From a virus, in IMG/VR virus record IMGVR_UViG_3300034283_002790, positions 123,385-187,384 of that record: 64,000 nt of DNA; one strand, given 5' to 3'. The notes below the pieces were generated by a model, which saw only the letters and a program-made list of their open reading frames with translations, ran no database searches and was not told where the DNA came from. Shown here piece after piece: positions 5,741-13,100 of this stretch (positions within the stretch are counted from its first letter, which is position 1; the number at the start of each line of letters is the position of its first letter). A program made the translations under genes and the position numbers.

Positions 5741-7219
5741 TTATAAATCACTGTCATTATCTGTATTGGTCACCTGTAAATCATACACGGAATTTAACCA
5801 TTCCTTTGTAAGTTCTTTTATTTCTTTGAGAGTAAGTTCGAATTCTTGTGCTAGGATTTTCCATATTTCCTCATAACTAATTCTACATTCACTTTTTATA
5901 TCGATCAAATAGTTATAATTTATTGTAAAATGTATGAATATAATGTTATCGGGATTATACCCATAACAAATCACATCAGGATCATCATCAAACTCCCAAC
6001 TTAATTCCGTTTCTGAAAGTGGAATAATTTTTAGATCGTCAAATAAGTGTAGGTAATCCATTGGTGAATTTATGTTTAATATTTTACATAAGTTTTTAAA
6101 TCCACCTACCGCTTTTGTAGTTAATTCAACCCCTATGGATTTGATCGAGCGTAATATCGTATCTCTAAGACTGGTGTCTTCAGTTTCTTCCCTCAATACT
6201 CTTTTTATGGATTCTTGAAGATCGTCCGTTGTGTATTTTCTATTCATTAACCAGTCATACCCACCGCAAGAATTAACATATGATCTTACAATTTCAGTAT
6301 TAAATGGTACAAACAATTTAATGGTTTTGAGCAAGTTATTCATTAAATCTAATTCTTTATAGAGTATTCTTTGAGTTCTTGGCCATACTTCTGAGTTTGG
6401 TCCACCAACAAAATAAACTTTAACCAAATATGGAATTTTATCTTTATTCGAATAATAATATTGGTCATCTCTTTCTTCAGGAGTTATTATATCAACCCCA
6501 CAAAAATGTTTGCAATCAGAAACGTCATAAGAATTAATTATACCTTTAATTAAATTTTTTTGTAAATTTGTATTTCCGGACAATTTTGACTCATTTATAT
6601 ATTTAATTTCTTCTCCACACTTCTTAACATAATAAGGGGCAAACACATAAACATTTAAACCCCAGGAACTAATTGTATTATCTATTAATGCTAATACATC
6701 ACTTAGACCAGAATCATGAAGTTGGTAGTATCTAATTGGTGAAGAAGATCTAATTTCGTAGTCACCATCTTCAGAATTATATTCAACCCACATGTCACAA
6801 ATGTTATTGTTAGTGGATTTGACTCTTTGAATTAAATCATTGATTAATTTGAGAAAGTAATCTTCTTTTTTTCCTTTTGATTCATTTAATGGACTCCATT
6901 CACAATTTGGTTTTGTGTAATAACCAACAAAAATATTTCGTATAGGTAGAAATACCTCTAATTGCATTTTAACCTCATCCCGCATTTCTTGAATATAACT
7001 TCTAATTCGGTATAAATTTAAAAACTTATCATGTAGTTCTTCTTGACTAAAAACTAAATAAATGTTGTAATCAGGATCTTCAACATCAAAAGAAACTCTT
7101 ATATCGCATATACAATCTTTTTTTTTGAAGTGTTCCAACATCCTTTCGATGACCTCAATAAAAATACCTGGTTCCATTTCCTCTTTTAATATTCTTCTTA
7201 TGGATTCTTGTAGGTTCAT
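5741..7219 (-). CDS. Large tagged multidomain protein with an internal tag
   Basis: 492 residues. Shared peptide at 1-14, a degenerate copy near 218 (TNLQKNLIKGII), and a clear second copy at 333-346 (DLQESIKRVLREET). The first 330 residues appear to be two or three related alpha/beta units (each with D-Y-x-I/V strands followed by LNVYV/FVGYY-like strands). After the internal tag comes the helical GG module (about 352-384) and an acidic domain like that of 4763-5242. It looks like a fusion, or a polyprotein cut at both tags. Function unknown. Confidence 0.7.
   Translation of the reverse strand: MNLQESIRRILKEEMEPGIFIEVIERMLEHFKKKDCICDIRVSFDVEDPDYNIYLVFSQEELHDKFLNLYRIRSYIQEMRDEVKMQLEVFLPIRNIFVGYYTKPNCEWSPLNESKGKKEDYFLKLINDLIQRVKSTNNNICDMWVEYNSEDGDYEIRSSSPIRYYQLHDSGLSDVLALIDNTISSWGLNVYVFAPYYVKKCGEEIKYINESKLSGNTNLQKNLIKGIINSYDVSDCKHFCGVDIITPEERDDQYYYSNKDKIPYLVKVYFVGGPNSEVWPRTQRILYKELDLMNNLLKTIKLFVPFNTEIVRSYVNSCGGYDWLMNRKYTTDDLQESIKRVLREETEDTSLRDTILRSIKSIGVELTTKAVGGFKNLCKILNINSPMDYLHLFDDLKIIPLSETELSWEFDDDPDVICYGYNPDNIIFIHFTINYNYLIDIKSECRISYEEIWKILAQEFELTLKEIKELTKEWLNSVYDLQVTNTDNDSDL
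6182..6223 (-). other. Internal copy of the shared MNLQE-type peptide
   Basis: Codes for residues 333-346 of the 492-residue protein (D-L-Q-E-S-I-K-R-V-L-R-E-E-T). It separates two domains, as if a complete tagged gene had been fused in frame. The L-R-E-E end could be a protease site. Confidence 0.65.
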
Positions 7220-7542
7220 TTTTTCATATTTTTATAATACATTTCAAGAACGGGATTATAAACTGATATCATATGTTTTACATACAAATCAATATCTTCT
7301 TTTGGAAGTTCTTCACTTATCTCAATATTATATTTATAATAAATATAGTTCTGTAAAGTTAATTCGATTAATTTATATTTGAATTCTTCCAGGGTGTTCG
7401 TGTCATAAAAAATGTATGGAATTCCTTTTATCATCATTGTTTCAAATTTATAATGATCAATTCTTCTGTTGAAAAAGGAAGGTAATTTCTTATTTTTGTT
7501 TTCTTCCATCAGAATTCTTCTTATGTTTTCTTGTAGGTTCAT
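7216..7542 (-). CDS. Tagged protein of the F-x-RR-type family, copy A
   Basis: 108 residues; shared peptide at 1-14 with I-L-M-E-E, then LPSFFNRRIDHYKFE and a mainly helical region ending SVYNPVLEMYYKNMKK. The layout (F-xx-RR near residue 24, an acidic P-x-D motif and Y-N/Y-K end) is shared with the gene at 7892-8224, so the two are paralogues. Overlaps the downstream gene by ATGA. Function unknown. Confidence 0.7.
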   Translation of the reverse strand: MNLQENIRRILMEENKNKKLPSFFNRRIDHYKFETMMIKGIPYIFYDTNTLEEFKYKLIELTLQNYIYYKYNIEISEELPKEDIDLYVKHMISVYNPVLEMYYKNMKK

Positions 7543-7547
7543 TATTT

Positions 7548-7892
7548 TTAAACTGAATAAATGTAATGTATATCCCCATCAAAAATTACAACATAACCAT
7601 CTTCCTCGGACTTATCGTAGAATTCCAACCATTCCTCACTTTCAGGATTGTTTATAATTTTATTTATTGATTTTGTTAAAGTAAATTTATCTTTGAATTC
7701 TTCTTCAGAGATTTCATAATTTTCCATATCATCAATAAATTGTGCAAACTCTGATGAGTCAATCTCACCAAAACAAGTATCGTAAAATATTCCATCTTCA
7801 TCAGCATCAGTACACTTAAATTCGTAATATAGATCTTGTTTAGGGTTTGACTCTTCCCTTAATATTTTTTTTATGTTTTCTTGTAGGTTCAT
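7548..7892 (-). CDS. Tagged acidic protein of unknown function
   Basis: 114 residues: shared peptide (MNLQENIKKILREE), then a very acidic domain (YYEFKCTDADEDGIFYD, SEEEFKDKF, GYVVIFDGDIHYIYSV). Probably alpha/beta. Its ATG shares a base with the stop of the upstream gene (7892), giving tight coupling. No family recognised. Confidence 0.7.
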   Translation of the reverse strand: MNLQENIKKILREESNPKQDLYYEFKCTDADEDGIFYDTCFGEIDSSEFAQFIDDMENYEISEEEFKDKFTLTKSINKIINNPESEEWLEFYDKSEEDGYVVIFDGDIHYIYSV

Positions 7893-8224
7893 TATTTCTT
7901 TAATACATTATACATTGATGATATCCTATCTTTATATTGTTCCATTAAACCATTAAGTATCTCACCATACCACTCAACATCATTAGGTAAATAACGTTTG
8001 AGTTCAATACCGTCCATAAAATCAATTATTACCATTCTTGTAAACTCATATTCCGATAACTTACGTGAGTTTGCTTTATAGTTTCTTAAAAACATTTTTG
8101 ATATAAAATCTAATGAGTCCTTAAACTCACTTTCTAATCTTTCTGGTGATACTCTACGTAATACCAATCTCATAAAATTAGTTTCTTCCTTTAATACTCT
8201 TCTTATGTTTTCTTGTAGGTTCAT
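7892..8224 (-). CDS. Tagged protein of the F-x-RR-type family, copy B
   Basis: 110 residues: shared peptide (MNLQENIRRVLKEE), then FMRLVLRRVSPERLESEFKD, a helical core and the motif P-N-D-V-E-W-Y near residue 82, ending SSMYNVLKK. Paralogue of 7216-7542. Similar sequences occur, as far as I recall, in other large marine phages, without known function. One base overlaps the next gene. Confidence 0.7.
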   Translation of the reverse strand: MNLQENIRRVLKEETNFMRLVLRRVSPERLESEFKDSLDFISKMFLRNYKANSRKLSEYEFTRMVIIDFMDGIELKRYLPNDVEWYGEILNGLMEQYKDRISSMYNVLKK

Positions 8225-8225
8225 A

Positions 8226-9056
8226 TTACCAACTTTTACCTGTTCCTTTATGTATTAATTTCAAACAATCAGGTGATATGTCTTCAAATGTTACAATATG
8301 ATGACTATAATCATCACTTTCAAAATGTGCGTCTATATACCAAGTAACCCCCGCACATTCCGTATCAATTAACCATGTATCATCATTGTAAGTTGAGTCA
8401 AACATATCTTCCTCATTTAATGAATCTGTGGCAAAAATCGCTGGTTGACATTCCGTATACCATTCACCATATAAACCCATTACGTGATTCTCATAACATT
8501 CCCCAACTGATACTTGTAATCCTGTTAGTCCAATATTCTTTCTCCATTGTGGGGGGGATTTATGAGCAACATATCTACCAGGTGTGTACTCATCACCTGC
8601 AGGTGAATAAGTTTCTTCCCTTAATATTCTTCTTATTGATTCTTGTAGGTTACGTAATTTAAGTTGGAATAATGTGGTATCTTCTTCCTTATAGTATTTT
8701 ACCGACTTTCCTATATTTGAAGGTAAATTACTTAATATGTATCTCCATGCTTTTTCAGCCTCAGGACTTCTAAATACTGAATTAATAATAATGTTTGGTC
8801 TTTCTTTGAATAAGTTTATAATCGTTTTTGGATATATTCTATTTCCTTTGTATTCATTATCAATTGTTGCATCCACAATTGTATATAGATTCGGTATGCT
8901 TTCCTTAACAAAAGATATTTCCCCAATCTTTTTATCACCATTCATAATGAATACATCAAACCCATCCTCATAATCTTTTATAACGGTATTCAAATCTTCC
9001 AGCGGAATAAAATCTTCTTCCCTTAATACTTTCTTTATGTGTTCTTGTAGGTTCAT
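8226..9056 (-). CDS. Tagged GNAT-like plus tagged ART-like fusion
   Basis: 276 residues in two tagged halves. First tag 1-14; residues 30-135 resemble a GNAT acyltransferase (KKIGEISFV strand, DNEYKGNRIYPK acyl-CoA loop, SVFRSPEAEKAW helix). A second tag lies at 136-148 (NLQESIRRILREE). Residues 160-276 resemble ADP-ribosyltransferase-like folds: RYVAHKSP (H165), I-GLTGL, then PAIFATDS at 205-212. Cleavage at both tags would free two enzymes from one precursor. The fold assignments are by motif only. Confidence 0.55.
   Translation of the reverse strand: MNLQEHIKKVLREEDFIPLEDLNTVIKDYEDGFDVFIMNGDKKIGEISFVKESIPNLYTIVDATIDNEYKGNRIYPKTIINLFKERPNIIINSVFRSPEAEKAWRYILSNLPSNIGKSVKYYKEEDTTLFQLKLRNLQESIRRILREETYSPAGDEYTPGRYVAHKSPPQWRKNIGLTGLQVSVGECYENHVMGLYGEWYTECQPAIFATDSLNEEDMFDSTYNDDTWLIDTECAGVTWYIDAHFESDDYSHHIVTFEDISPDCLKLIHKGTGKSW
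8613..8651 (-). other. Internal copy of the shared MNLQE-type peptide
   Basis: Codes for residues 136-148 (N-L-Q-E-S-I-R-R-I-L-R-E-E), identical in type to the N-terminal tags but lacking the Met. The DNA is nearly identical to the tag-coding starts at 5724 and 7219. Confidence 0.75.
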
Positions 9057-9061
9057 ATTAT

Positions 9062-10159
9062 TTAATATCCATCATTGAATGGTTCGGGATTATTTTCTCT
9101 ATCCTCTTGATTAACTCTTTCTTTTTCTTTTGAGTGAAGGTATGATAAATACATGTTTTCAATCCAACCTGGTTCTTCTTCTTCGTGTTCTTCCATGTCT
9201 TTATAAGAAAACAAGGAATTTTTTTTAATGTAATCCATCATTTCTTCCATTGTTATATCTTCAGGTTTTGAAATTGGTGGAACACATATATCACCTTTTT
9301 TTCTATGTTCAAACACGGAAACATAATCCAAAGACAAGTCATTTCTGTGGAATTCTTGTTGGATTTCATTTAATTTTGTATCTTCAAACCATTCTTCAAT
9401 AAGATACAATAAATAGTTTTTTCTAATTGGAAAAACATTCATCATTAGATCGACCATAATAGGATAAATGTATAACATTACTTCTTTAACACTTCTTTCA
9501 CTTGTTGGTCTTTTATCACTTGGCCCCCAATCAGGACTTTTGTCATCAAGTTCAACCCGTAGGTCTGCAATTTCTCTACCATTTTTACAAAATTTGAAGG
9601 AGAACCCGTGATATTTCCAATATTCTTCTTTGTAAATTTGTGAACCTTGGAAATAATAATTCAACCATGAATAAACGGAATTGTTAAAACTTTCATTTGG
9701 TTTTGGGAATTTTTTAGTTATTTCCTCTCTTAATATTTTTTTAATTGATTCTTTAAGGGTGTCTTCATTTGATTGATCATCTTCTTCAAAAACTGAAACA
9801 TATAATGTGTTGAAACTGATTATGTTTGCAACTCTTTGAGTGACTCCTCCATAAACTAATCTAATTTTATTTCGTATTTCATCTGCAAGGAGTTTTCCTA
9901 TAATATCACCAATAAAAACTTTTTCTAAATTTGGATCTGGGACATTTGAGAAGTAATGATATTCTTTATACTGATTGTAAAACCAGTTTCCATCTACTAG
10001 AATGTCCCCCTCTATACGTAAATTAGAATATGAGTTATACTCAAGTTTATTAATTGAAATATCATGGAACCAATCGTAACTCCGAGACAAAACAGAATTC
10101 AAATGTGATTCAAATTCTTCTAGTTTGTAACCCTCATCTTCGGTTGTGTTCGATTTCAT
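9062..10159 (-). CDS. Two-domain protein with an internal tag only
   Basis: 365 residues. The N-terminus has no tag (acidic start MKSNTTEDEGYK). Residues 20-125 form one domain (YDWFHDISINKLEYNSYS...). A tag-like peptide follows at 134-146 (TLKESIKKILREE). The second domain (150-300) contains DDKSPDWGPSD and a helical part, then a charged tail rich in E. Probable fusion of an untagged and a tagged gene. TATTTAT-type box 4 bases upstream. Function unknown. Confidence 0.65.
   Translation of the reverse strand: MKSNTTEDEGYKLEEFESHLNSVLSRSYDWFHDISINKLEYNSYSNLRIEGDILVDGNWFYNQYKEYHYFSNVPDPNLEKVFIGDIIGKLLADEIRNKIRLVYGGVTQRVANIISFNTLYVSVFEEDDQSNEDTLKESIKKILREEITKKFPKPNESFNNSVYSWLNYYFQGSQIYKEEYWKYHGFSFKFCKNGREIADLRVELDDKSPDWGPSDKRPTSERSVKEVMLYIYPIMVDLMMNVFPIRKNYLLYLIEEWFEDTKLNEIQQEFHRNDLSLDYVSVFEHRKKGDICVPPISKPEDITMEEMMDYIKKNSLFSYKDMEEHEEEEPGWIENMYLSYLHSKEKERVNQEDRENNPEPFNDGY
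9722..9760 (-). other. Internal tag-like peptide, divergent
   Basis: Codes for residues 134-146 (T-L-K-E-S-I-K-K-I-L-R-E-E), 10 of 13 positions as in the N-terminal tags or with conservative K/R exchange. Confidence 0.55.
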
Positions 10160-10163
10160 ATTA

Positions 10164-10172
10164 CCATAAATA
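10164..10172 (-). promoter_or_regulatory. TATTTAT box upstream of 9062-10159
   Basis: Sense TATTTATGG preceded by GA, 4 bases before the ATG at 10159. The same variant (GATATTTATGG) occurs at 45766-45774. Confidence 0.45.
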
Positions 10173-10182
10173 TCAATAAAAT

Positions 10183-10216
10183 AAAAAAAGGGTAACTCAG
10201 TAACGAACTACCCTTT
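10183..10216 (-). terminator. Rho-independent terminator after the sprT-like gene
   Basis: Leftward: AAAGGGTA, 14-base loop, TACCCTTT, then four more T. It lies 20 bases past the stop at 10237 and upstream of the TATTTAT box of the next gene. Confidence 0.8.
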
Positions 10217-10236
10217 GACAAAATCATTTTGAAAAA

Positions 10237-10701
10237 TTAATACTTTGGATTCAACTCAAAATTAATTATAAACTCCGGATTAAAAACTGATCTTGAACAA
10301 ACACCACATGAAAATGTTCCAGATGTTAATCTATTTCTTTTGTGAATTGTGCCACAAGTTTTACAAGATGCAATATATTTTGGTTCAGGAGTTTTTACTA
10401 GTTTAGAATTATAACACCTATCACCAGTGCATCCAATTTCTTTTGCCTTTGCTTTCCAAACACGATCATGATGATGTCCTTTAGTTAAAGCATGTGCAAT
10501 TTCATGTAGAATAGTATTCCTAACCTCACTCTCTGAATTCAGTAACGTCAAGGGTCTGGATAAAGAAATTTGTTTTTTTCTATATGAACAACAACCAAAT
10601 CTCCTTCTCGCATTGTCGAATGAAAATTTCCATCCTTTTTGTGAAATTCCATGTTGGTTCATAAGTTGATTTGCCAAAAAGTGTGCTCTTTCTAATTCCA
10701 T
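10237..10701 (-). CDS. SprT-like zinc metalloprotease
   Basis: 154 residues. HEIAHA at 66-71 is the zincin active site (two His and Glu). A C-terminal zinc ribbon follows (CKTCG then CGVC, about 116-141). The layout matches SprT/Spartan-like proteins, which in cellular organisms cut proteins crosslinked to DNA. It stands alone between a host-type promoter and a terminator, which suggests early or middle expression and a DNA-maintenance role. Confidence 0.8.
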   Translation of the reverse strand: MELERAHFLANQLMNQHGISQKGWKFSFDNARRRFGCCSYRKKQISLSRPLTLLNSESEVRNTILHEIAHALTKGHHHDRVWKAKAKEIGCTGDRCYNSKLVKTPEPKYIASCKTCGTIHKRNRLTSGTFSCGVCSRSVFNPEFIINFELNPKY

Positions 10702-10721
10702 AGGTAATAAATTAATTTAAA

Positions 10722-10753
10722 CAAAGGTAAGCAAAGTTTTTTAAATTGCCAAA
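10722..10753 (-). promoter_or_regulatory. Bacteroidota-type promoter for the sprT-like gene
   Basis: Leftward TTTG (10753-10750), 20 bases, TACCTTTG (10729-10722). The ATG at 10701 follows 20 bases later. Confidence 0.7.
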
Positions 10754-10760
10754 AGTCAAC

Positions 10761-11675
10761 CTATTTTTTTTTCTTTACACAATTCGGATATCTTTTCCCA
10801 AACATGGTTTTCATACCTTTTTGTGTATATCCTTTCCAACATTTTTCTGTAAGTTCTGACTCATTCATTTCCTCATCACATTTAGTAGAATCAAATGTAA
10901 CAAAGACTTGGTTGAACATCGGAAATTGGAGTATTTGATCTTTGAGGTCTTGTTTTTTCAAAAAATCATTAGTCTCAAGTTCTTCAAACTTATCATTAGG
11001 TATATGTAAGACAATTCTAGCGGCACCTAAGTTTTTATCGGGCCAATAAACTTTGGAGTTAACAACATAATTAATTGGGTCCCAATGAAACCCGCAAATT
11101 AAATCACCAAAATTTTTTTCAATGAATATTTTAATAAAATTTGTTTTAACTTTGTAATCCTTTTTTGTACGATCGTCAAACTCGATTTCATTAATGTACT
11201 CTCTACTATATTTTCTGAATCTGGATGGGTTTGATTTGACTACCGACTTTGGAAACCTCAGTCCGGAACCTTGTCTTCTTGCATTTTTTAATGTTCTTGC
11301 ATACTCATCAAGTTCTTGTTCAACACCATTTATTATGTCTAATGTTTTAATGTTTGTTGAACTTTTTATCATTTTGGGAGCAACTCCTGCTTTTTTTGCT
11401 TCTTCCCACCTTTTTGCACATAAACACCACTTAACACCAGGTTCCAATATATCAAGATTGTTCCCCATTGAATTGGTGAACTCTAAAAACTTTTTTGTAA
11501 CTCTTGCACACACCGTGTGACTTCCTGTATCGTCGTCTCCGGTTCTACAATATCCATCTCTATAAAAACCTGTCATTGGGTCCCTGGAACACATTTCTAA
11601 CTTACCCCCATCTATATTGAGGTCAGATTCAGTTTCTTCTTTTAATATTTTTTTTATAAAACTTTGTAGATTCAT
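10761..11675 (-). CDS. Tagged protein with DUF2237 domain
   Basis: 304 residues. Tag variant at 1-15 (MNLQSFIKKILKEET). Residues 27-115 match DUF2237: CSRDPMTGFYRDGYC, DDDTGSHTVCA, then VKWCLCAKRWEEA and GVAPKM. The conserved Cys/Asp residues suggest metal or ligand binding, but the biochemical role of DUF2237 is unknown. Residues 130-265 are a separate alpha/beta domain. The C-terminus has WKGYTQKGMKTMFGKRYPNC, a short module I recognise from other large-phage proteins. TATTTAT box 5 bases upstream. Confidence 0.75.
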   Translation of the reverse strand: MNLQSFIKKILKEETESDLNIDGGKLEMCSRDPMTGFYRDGYCRTGDDDTGSHTVCARVTKKFLEFTNSMGNNLDILEPGVKWCLCAKRWEEAKKAGVAPKMIKSSTNIKTLDIINGVEQELDEYARTLKNARRQGSGLRFPKSVVKSNPSRFRKYSREYINEIEFDDRTKKDYKVKTNFIKIFIEKNFGDLICGFHWDPINYVVNSKVYWPDKNLGAARIVLHIPNDKFEELETNDFLKKQDLKDQILQFPMFNQVFVTFDSTKCDEEMNESELTEKCWKGYTQKGMKTMFGKRYPNCVKKKK

Positions 11676-11680
11676 TCTAG

Positions 11681-11689
11681 TAATAAATA
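11681..11689 (-). promoter_or_regulatory. TATTTAT box upstream of 10761-11675
   Basis: Sense TATTTATTA, 5 bases before the ATG at 11675. Confidence 0.45.
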
Positions 11690-11698
11690 GTAATTTTG

Positions 11699-12673
11699 TT
11701 AAATTGTATAATCAATCAACACGTCGTCAAAACCAGTTAATTTGAGATTTCTCATAAGATTATAAGTAAATTCGTTAAGTAGATCATTAATTTCTTGGTG
11801 TATTTCCCAAGCAAACTCAAAGTCCTTTAATTTTTTTGATTTAAGATCTAAAGTTTCGTCTGTCATCATGAGGGTTACTGTTCCTTCTACTATCTCATAG
11901 AAAAATAAAAGATAATTGTCGTTATTTTGAACGTATAAAAGTTTAAAAATAAATTCATATCCTCCAGTATTAATATTAAAATCACGAATATCCAACTTTC
12001 TTTCTTGGAAATATTCCGTAATCATCTCTGTGGATATGATATTAAAAATATTCGAAAGATTTTCAATGCCATCAACATATTTACTTGCCGCAATCAATCC
12101 CTGGGTTTCTATTATGTTTAATAAATAAGTTTTTAACCTAGATTTATTATTTTCATTTACTACATCTTTATTGTTTTTTGGATGAATCTTATGTAAAATT
12201 CCTTGTAGTTCTGATTCATAGAATTTGTATCCACGAATTATAATTTCCTGATTATCAAAATTTTCACCATTTATTTTTATAACATCAACTAATGGAGTTC
12301 TAGGAAAAAAAGAAGAAATTTCCGTATTTAATTTGAAAGAAAATTCAACTTCATCATTTTGTATTACAATGAACGTTTTTAACTTTTCATTTTGGATTGG
12401 ACTTAATTTTTTGTGGTCATAAATTACATTTATCAATGCGGTTCCTTGAGTTTCCCATCTATTTAATTTGTAACCAATTATCTCGAAATCAAACTCATAA
12501 TTATTTCCCAAAAATGAATAATATACTTTTCCATTCAAATTATTGAGTATGTCACTTAATTCCGGATCATTTAATGAAAAGTTTTTTAGATGTTCTAATC
12601 CACCAAATAATTCTAAAGTCTTAGCCATTCCACCCCTTTGAATTAATTTTTTTATTTTATGGGATAAATTCAT
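11699..12673 (-). CDS. Protein with two helical GG modules
   Basis: 324 residues. The N-terminus is a degenerate tag (MNLSHKIKKLIQ) merged with a first helical module (RGGMAKTLELFGGLEHL). The middle (34-170) is beta-rich. A second module lies near 183-213 (IETQGLIAASKYVDGIENL) and is followed by a second beta-rich domain, so the protein is an internal duplication. The same module occurs in 4763-5242, 5741-7219 and 12681-13097. Function unknown. Confidence 0.7.
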   Translation of the reverse strand: MNLSHKIKKLIQRGGMAKTLELFGGLEHLKNFSLNDPELSDILNNLNGKVYYSFLGNNYEFDFEIIGYKLNRWETQGTALINVIYDHKKLSPIQNEKLKTFIVIQNDEVEFSFKLNTEISSFFPRTPLVDVIKINGENFDNQEIIIRGYKFYESELQGILHKIHPKNNKDVVNENNKSRLKTYLLNIIETQGLIAASKYVDGIENLSNIFNIISTEMITEYFQERKLDIRDFNINTGGYEFIFKLLYVQNNDNYLLFFYEIVEGTVTLMMTDETLDLKSKKLKDFEFAWEIHQEINDLLNEFTYNLMRNLKLTGFDDVLIDYTI

Positions 12674-12680
12674 ATTTCTT

Positions 12681-13097
12681 CTAACTAATAACTTTTATAT
12701 AATAATCATTTCTTCTGAAAACAGGGTGTCCTATAGGTTGTGTTTTGAATGGAAAAAATTCATTTATGAGTTGCGAGATTCCCCCAGCGTAGGGACCAAA
12801 ATACCGAGAATGTGGATCTCCTATTTCAACAGTCAAAATTTTTCGTCCAAGGTGATTAATATCTAGATTTACAGAAATAACATTTAAACCCTCAATGTGT
12901 TCAATAAAATTAATTACAAGCATATCCCTGGTACTTTCATCATTCAAATCCAAATCTAAAACCGAAACCAATTGATCCAGTCCACCTAATACATTCGAAG
13001 TTTTATACACTCCTTGAGTATCAAGTAAATTTTCAATTTTATTTTGAAAAGAAGTTTCTTCTTTTATGATTTTTAATATTTTACTTTTTAAACTCAT
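12681..13097 (-). CDS. Tag-variant protein with helical GG module
   Basis: 138 residues. Tag variant MSLKSKILKIIKEETS at 1-16, helical module at 20-48 (ENLLDTQGVYKTSNVLGGLD), then an alpha/beta domain with FNVISVNLD-like strands and PHSRYFGPYAGG. Paralogue of one half of 11699-12673. It is read between that gene and the acidic gene 13101-14525 with gaps of 3-7 bases. Function unknown. Confidence 0.7.
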   Translation of the reverse strand: MSLKSKILKIIKEETSFQNKIENLLDTQGVYKTSNVLGGLDQLVSVLDLDLNDESTRDMLVINFIEHIEGLNVISVNLDINHLGRKILTVEIGDPHSRYFGPYAGGISQLINEFFPFKTQPIGHPVFRRNDYYIKVIS

Positions 13098-13100
13098 ATT

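Noticed and set aside
5201-9056. Repeated 35-40-base units at irregular intervals, resembling a CRISPR array
   Set aside because: Each unit is the in-frame start of a long coding frame, spacing is irregular (about 330-1800 bases) and the translated peptide is conserved.
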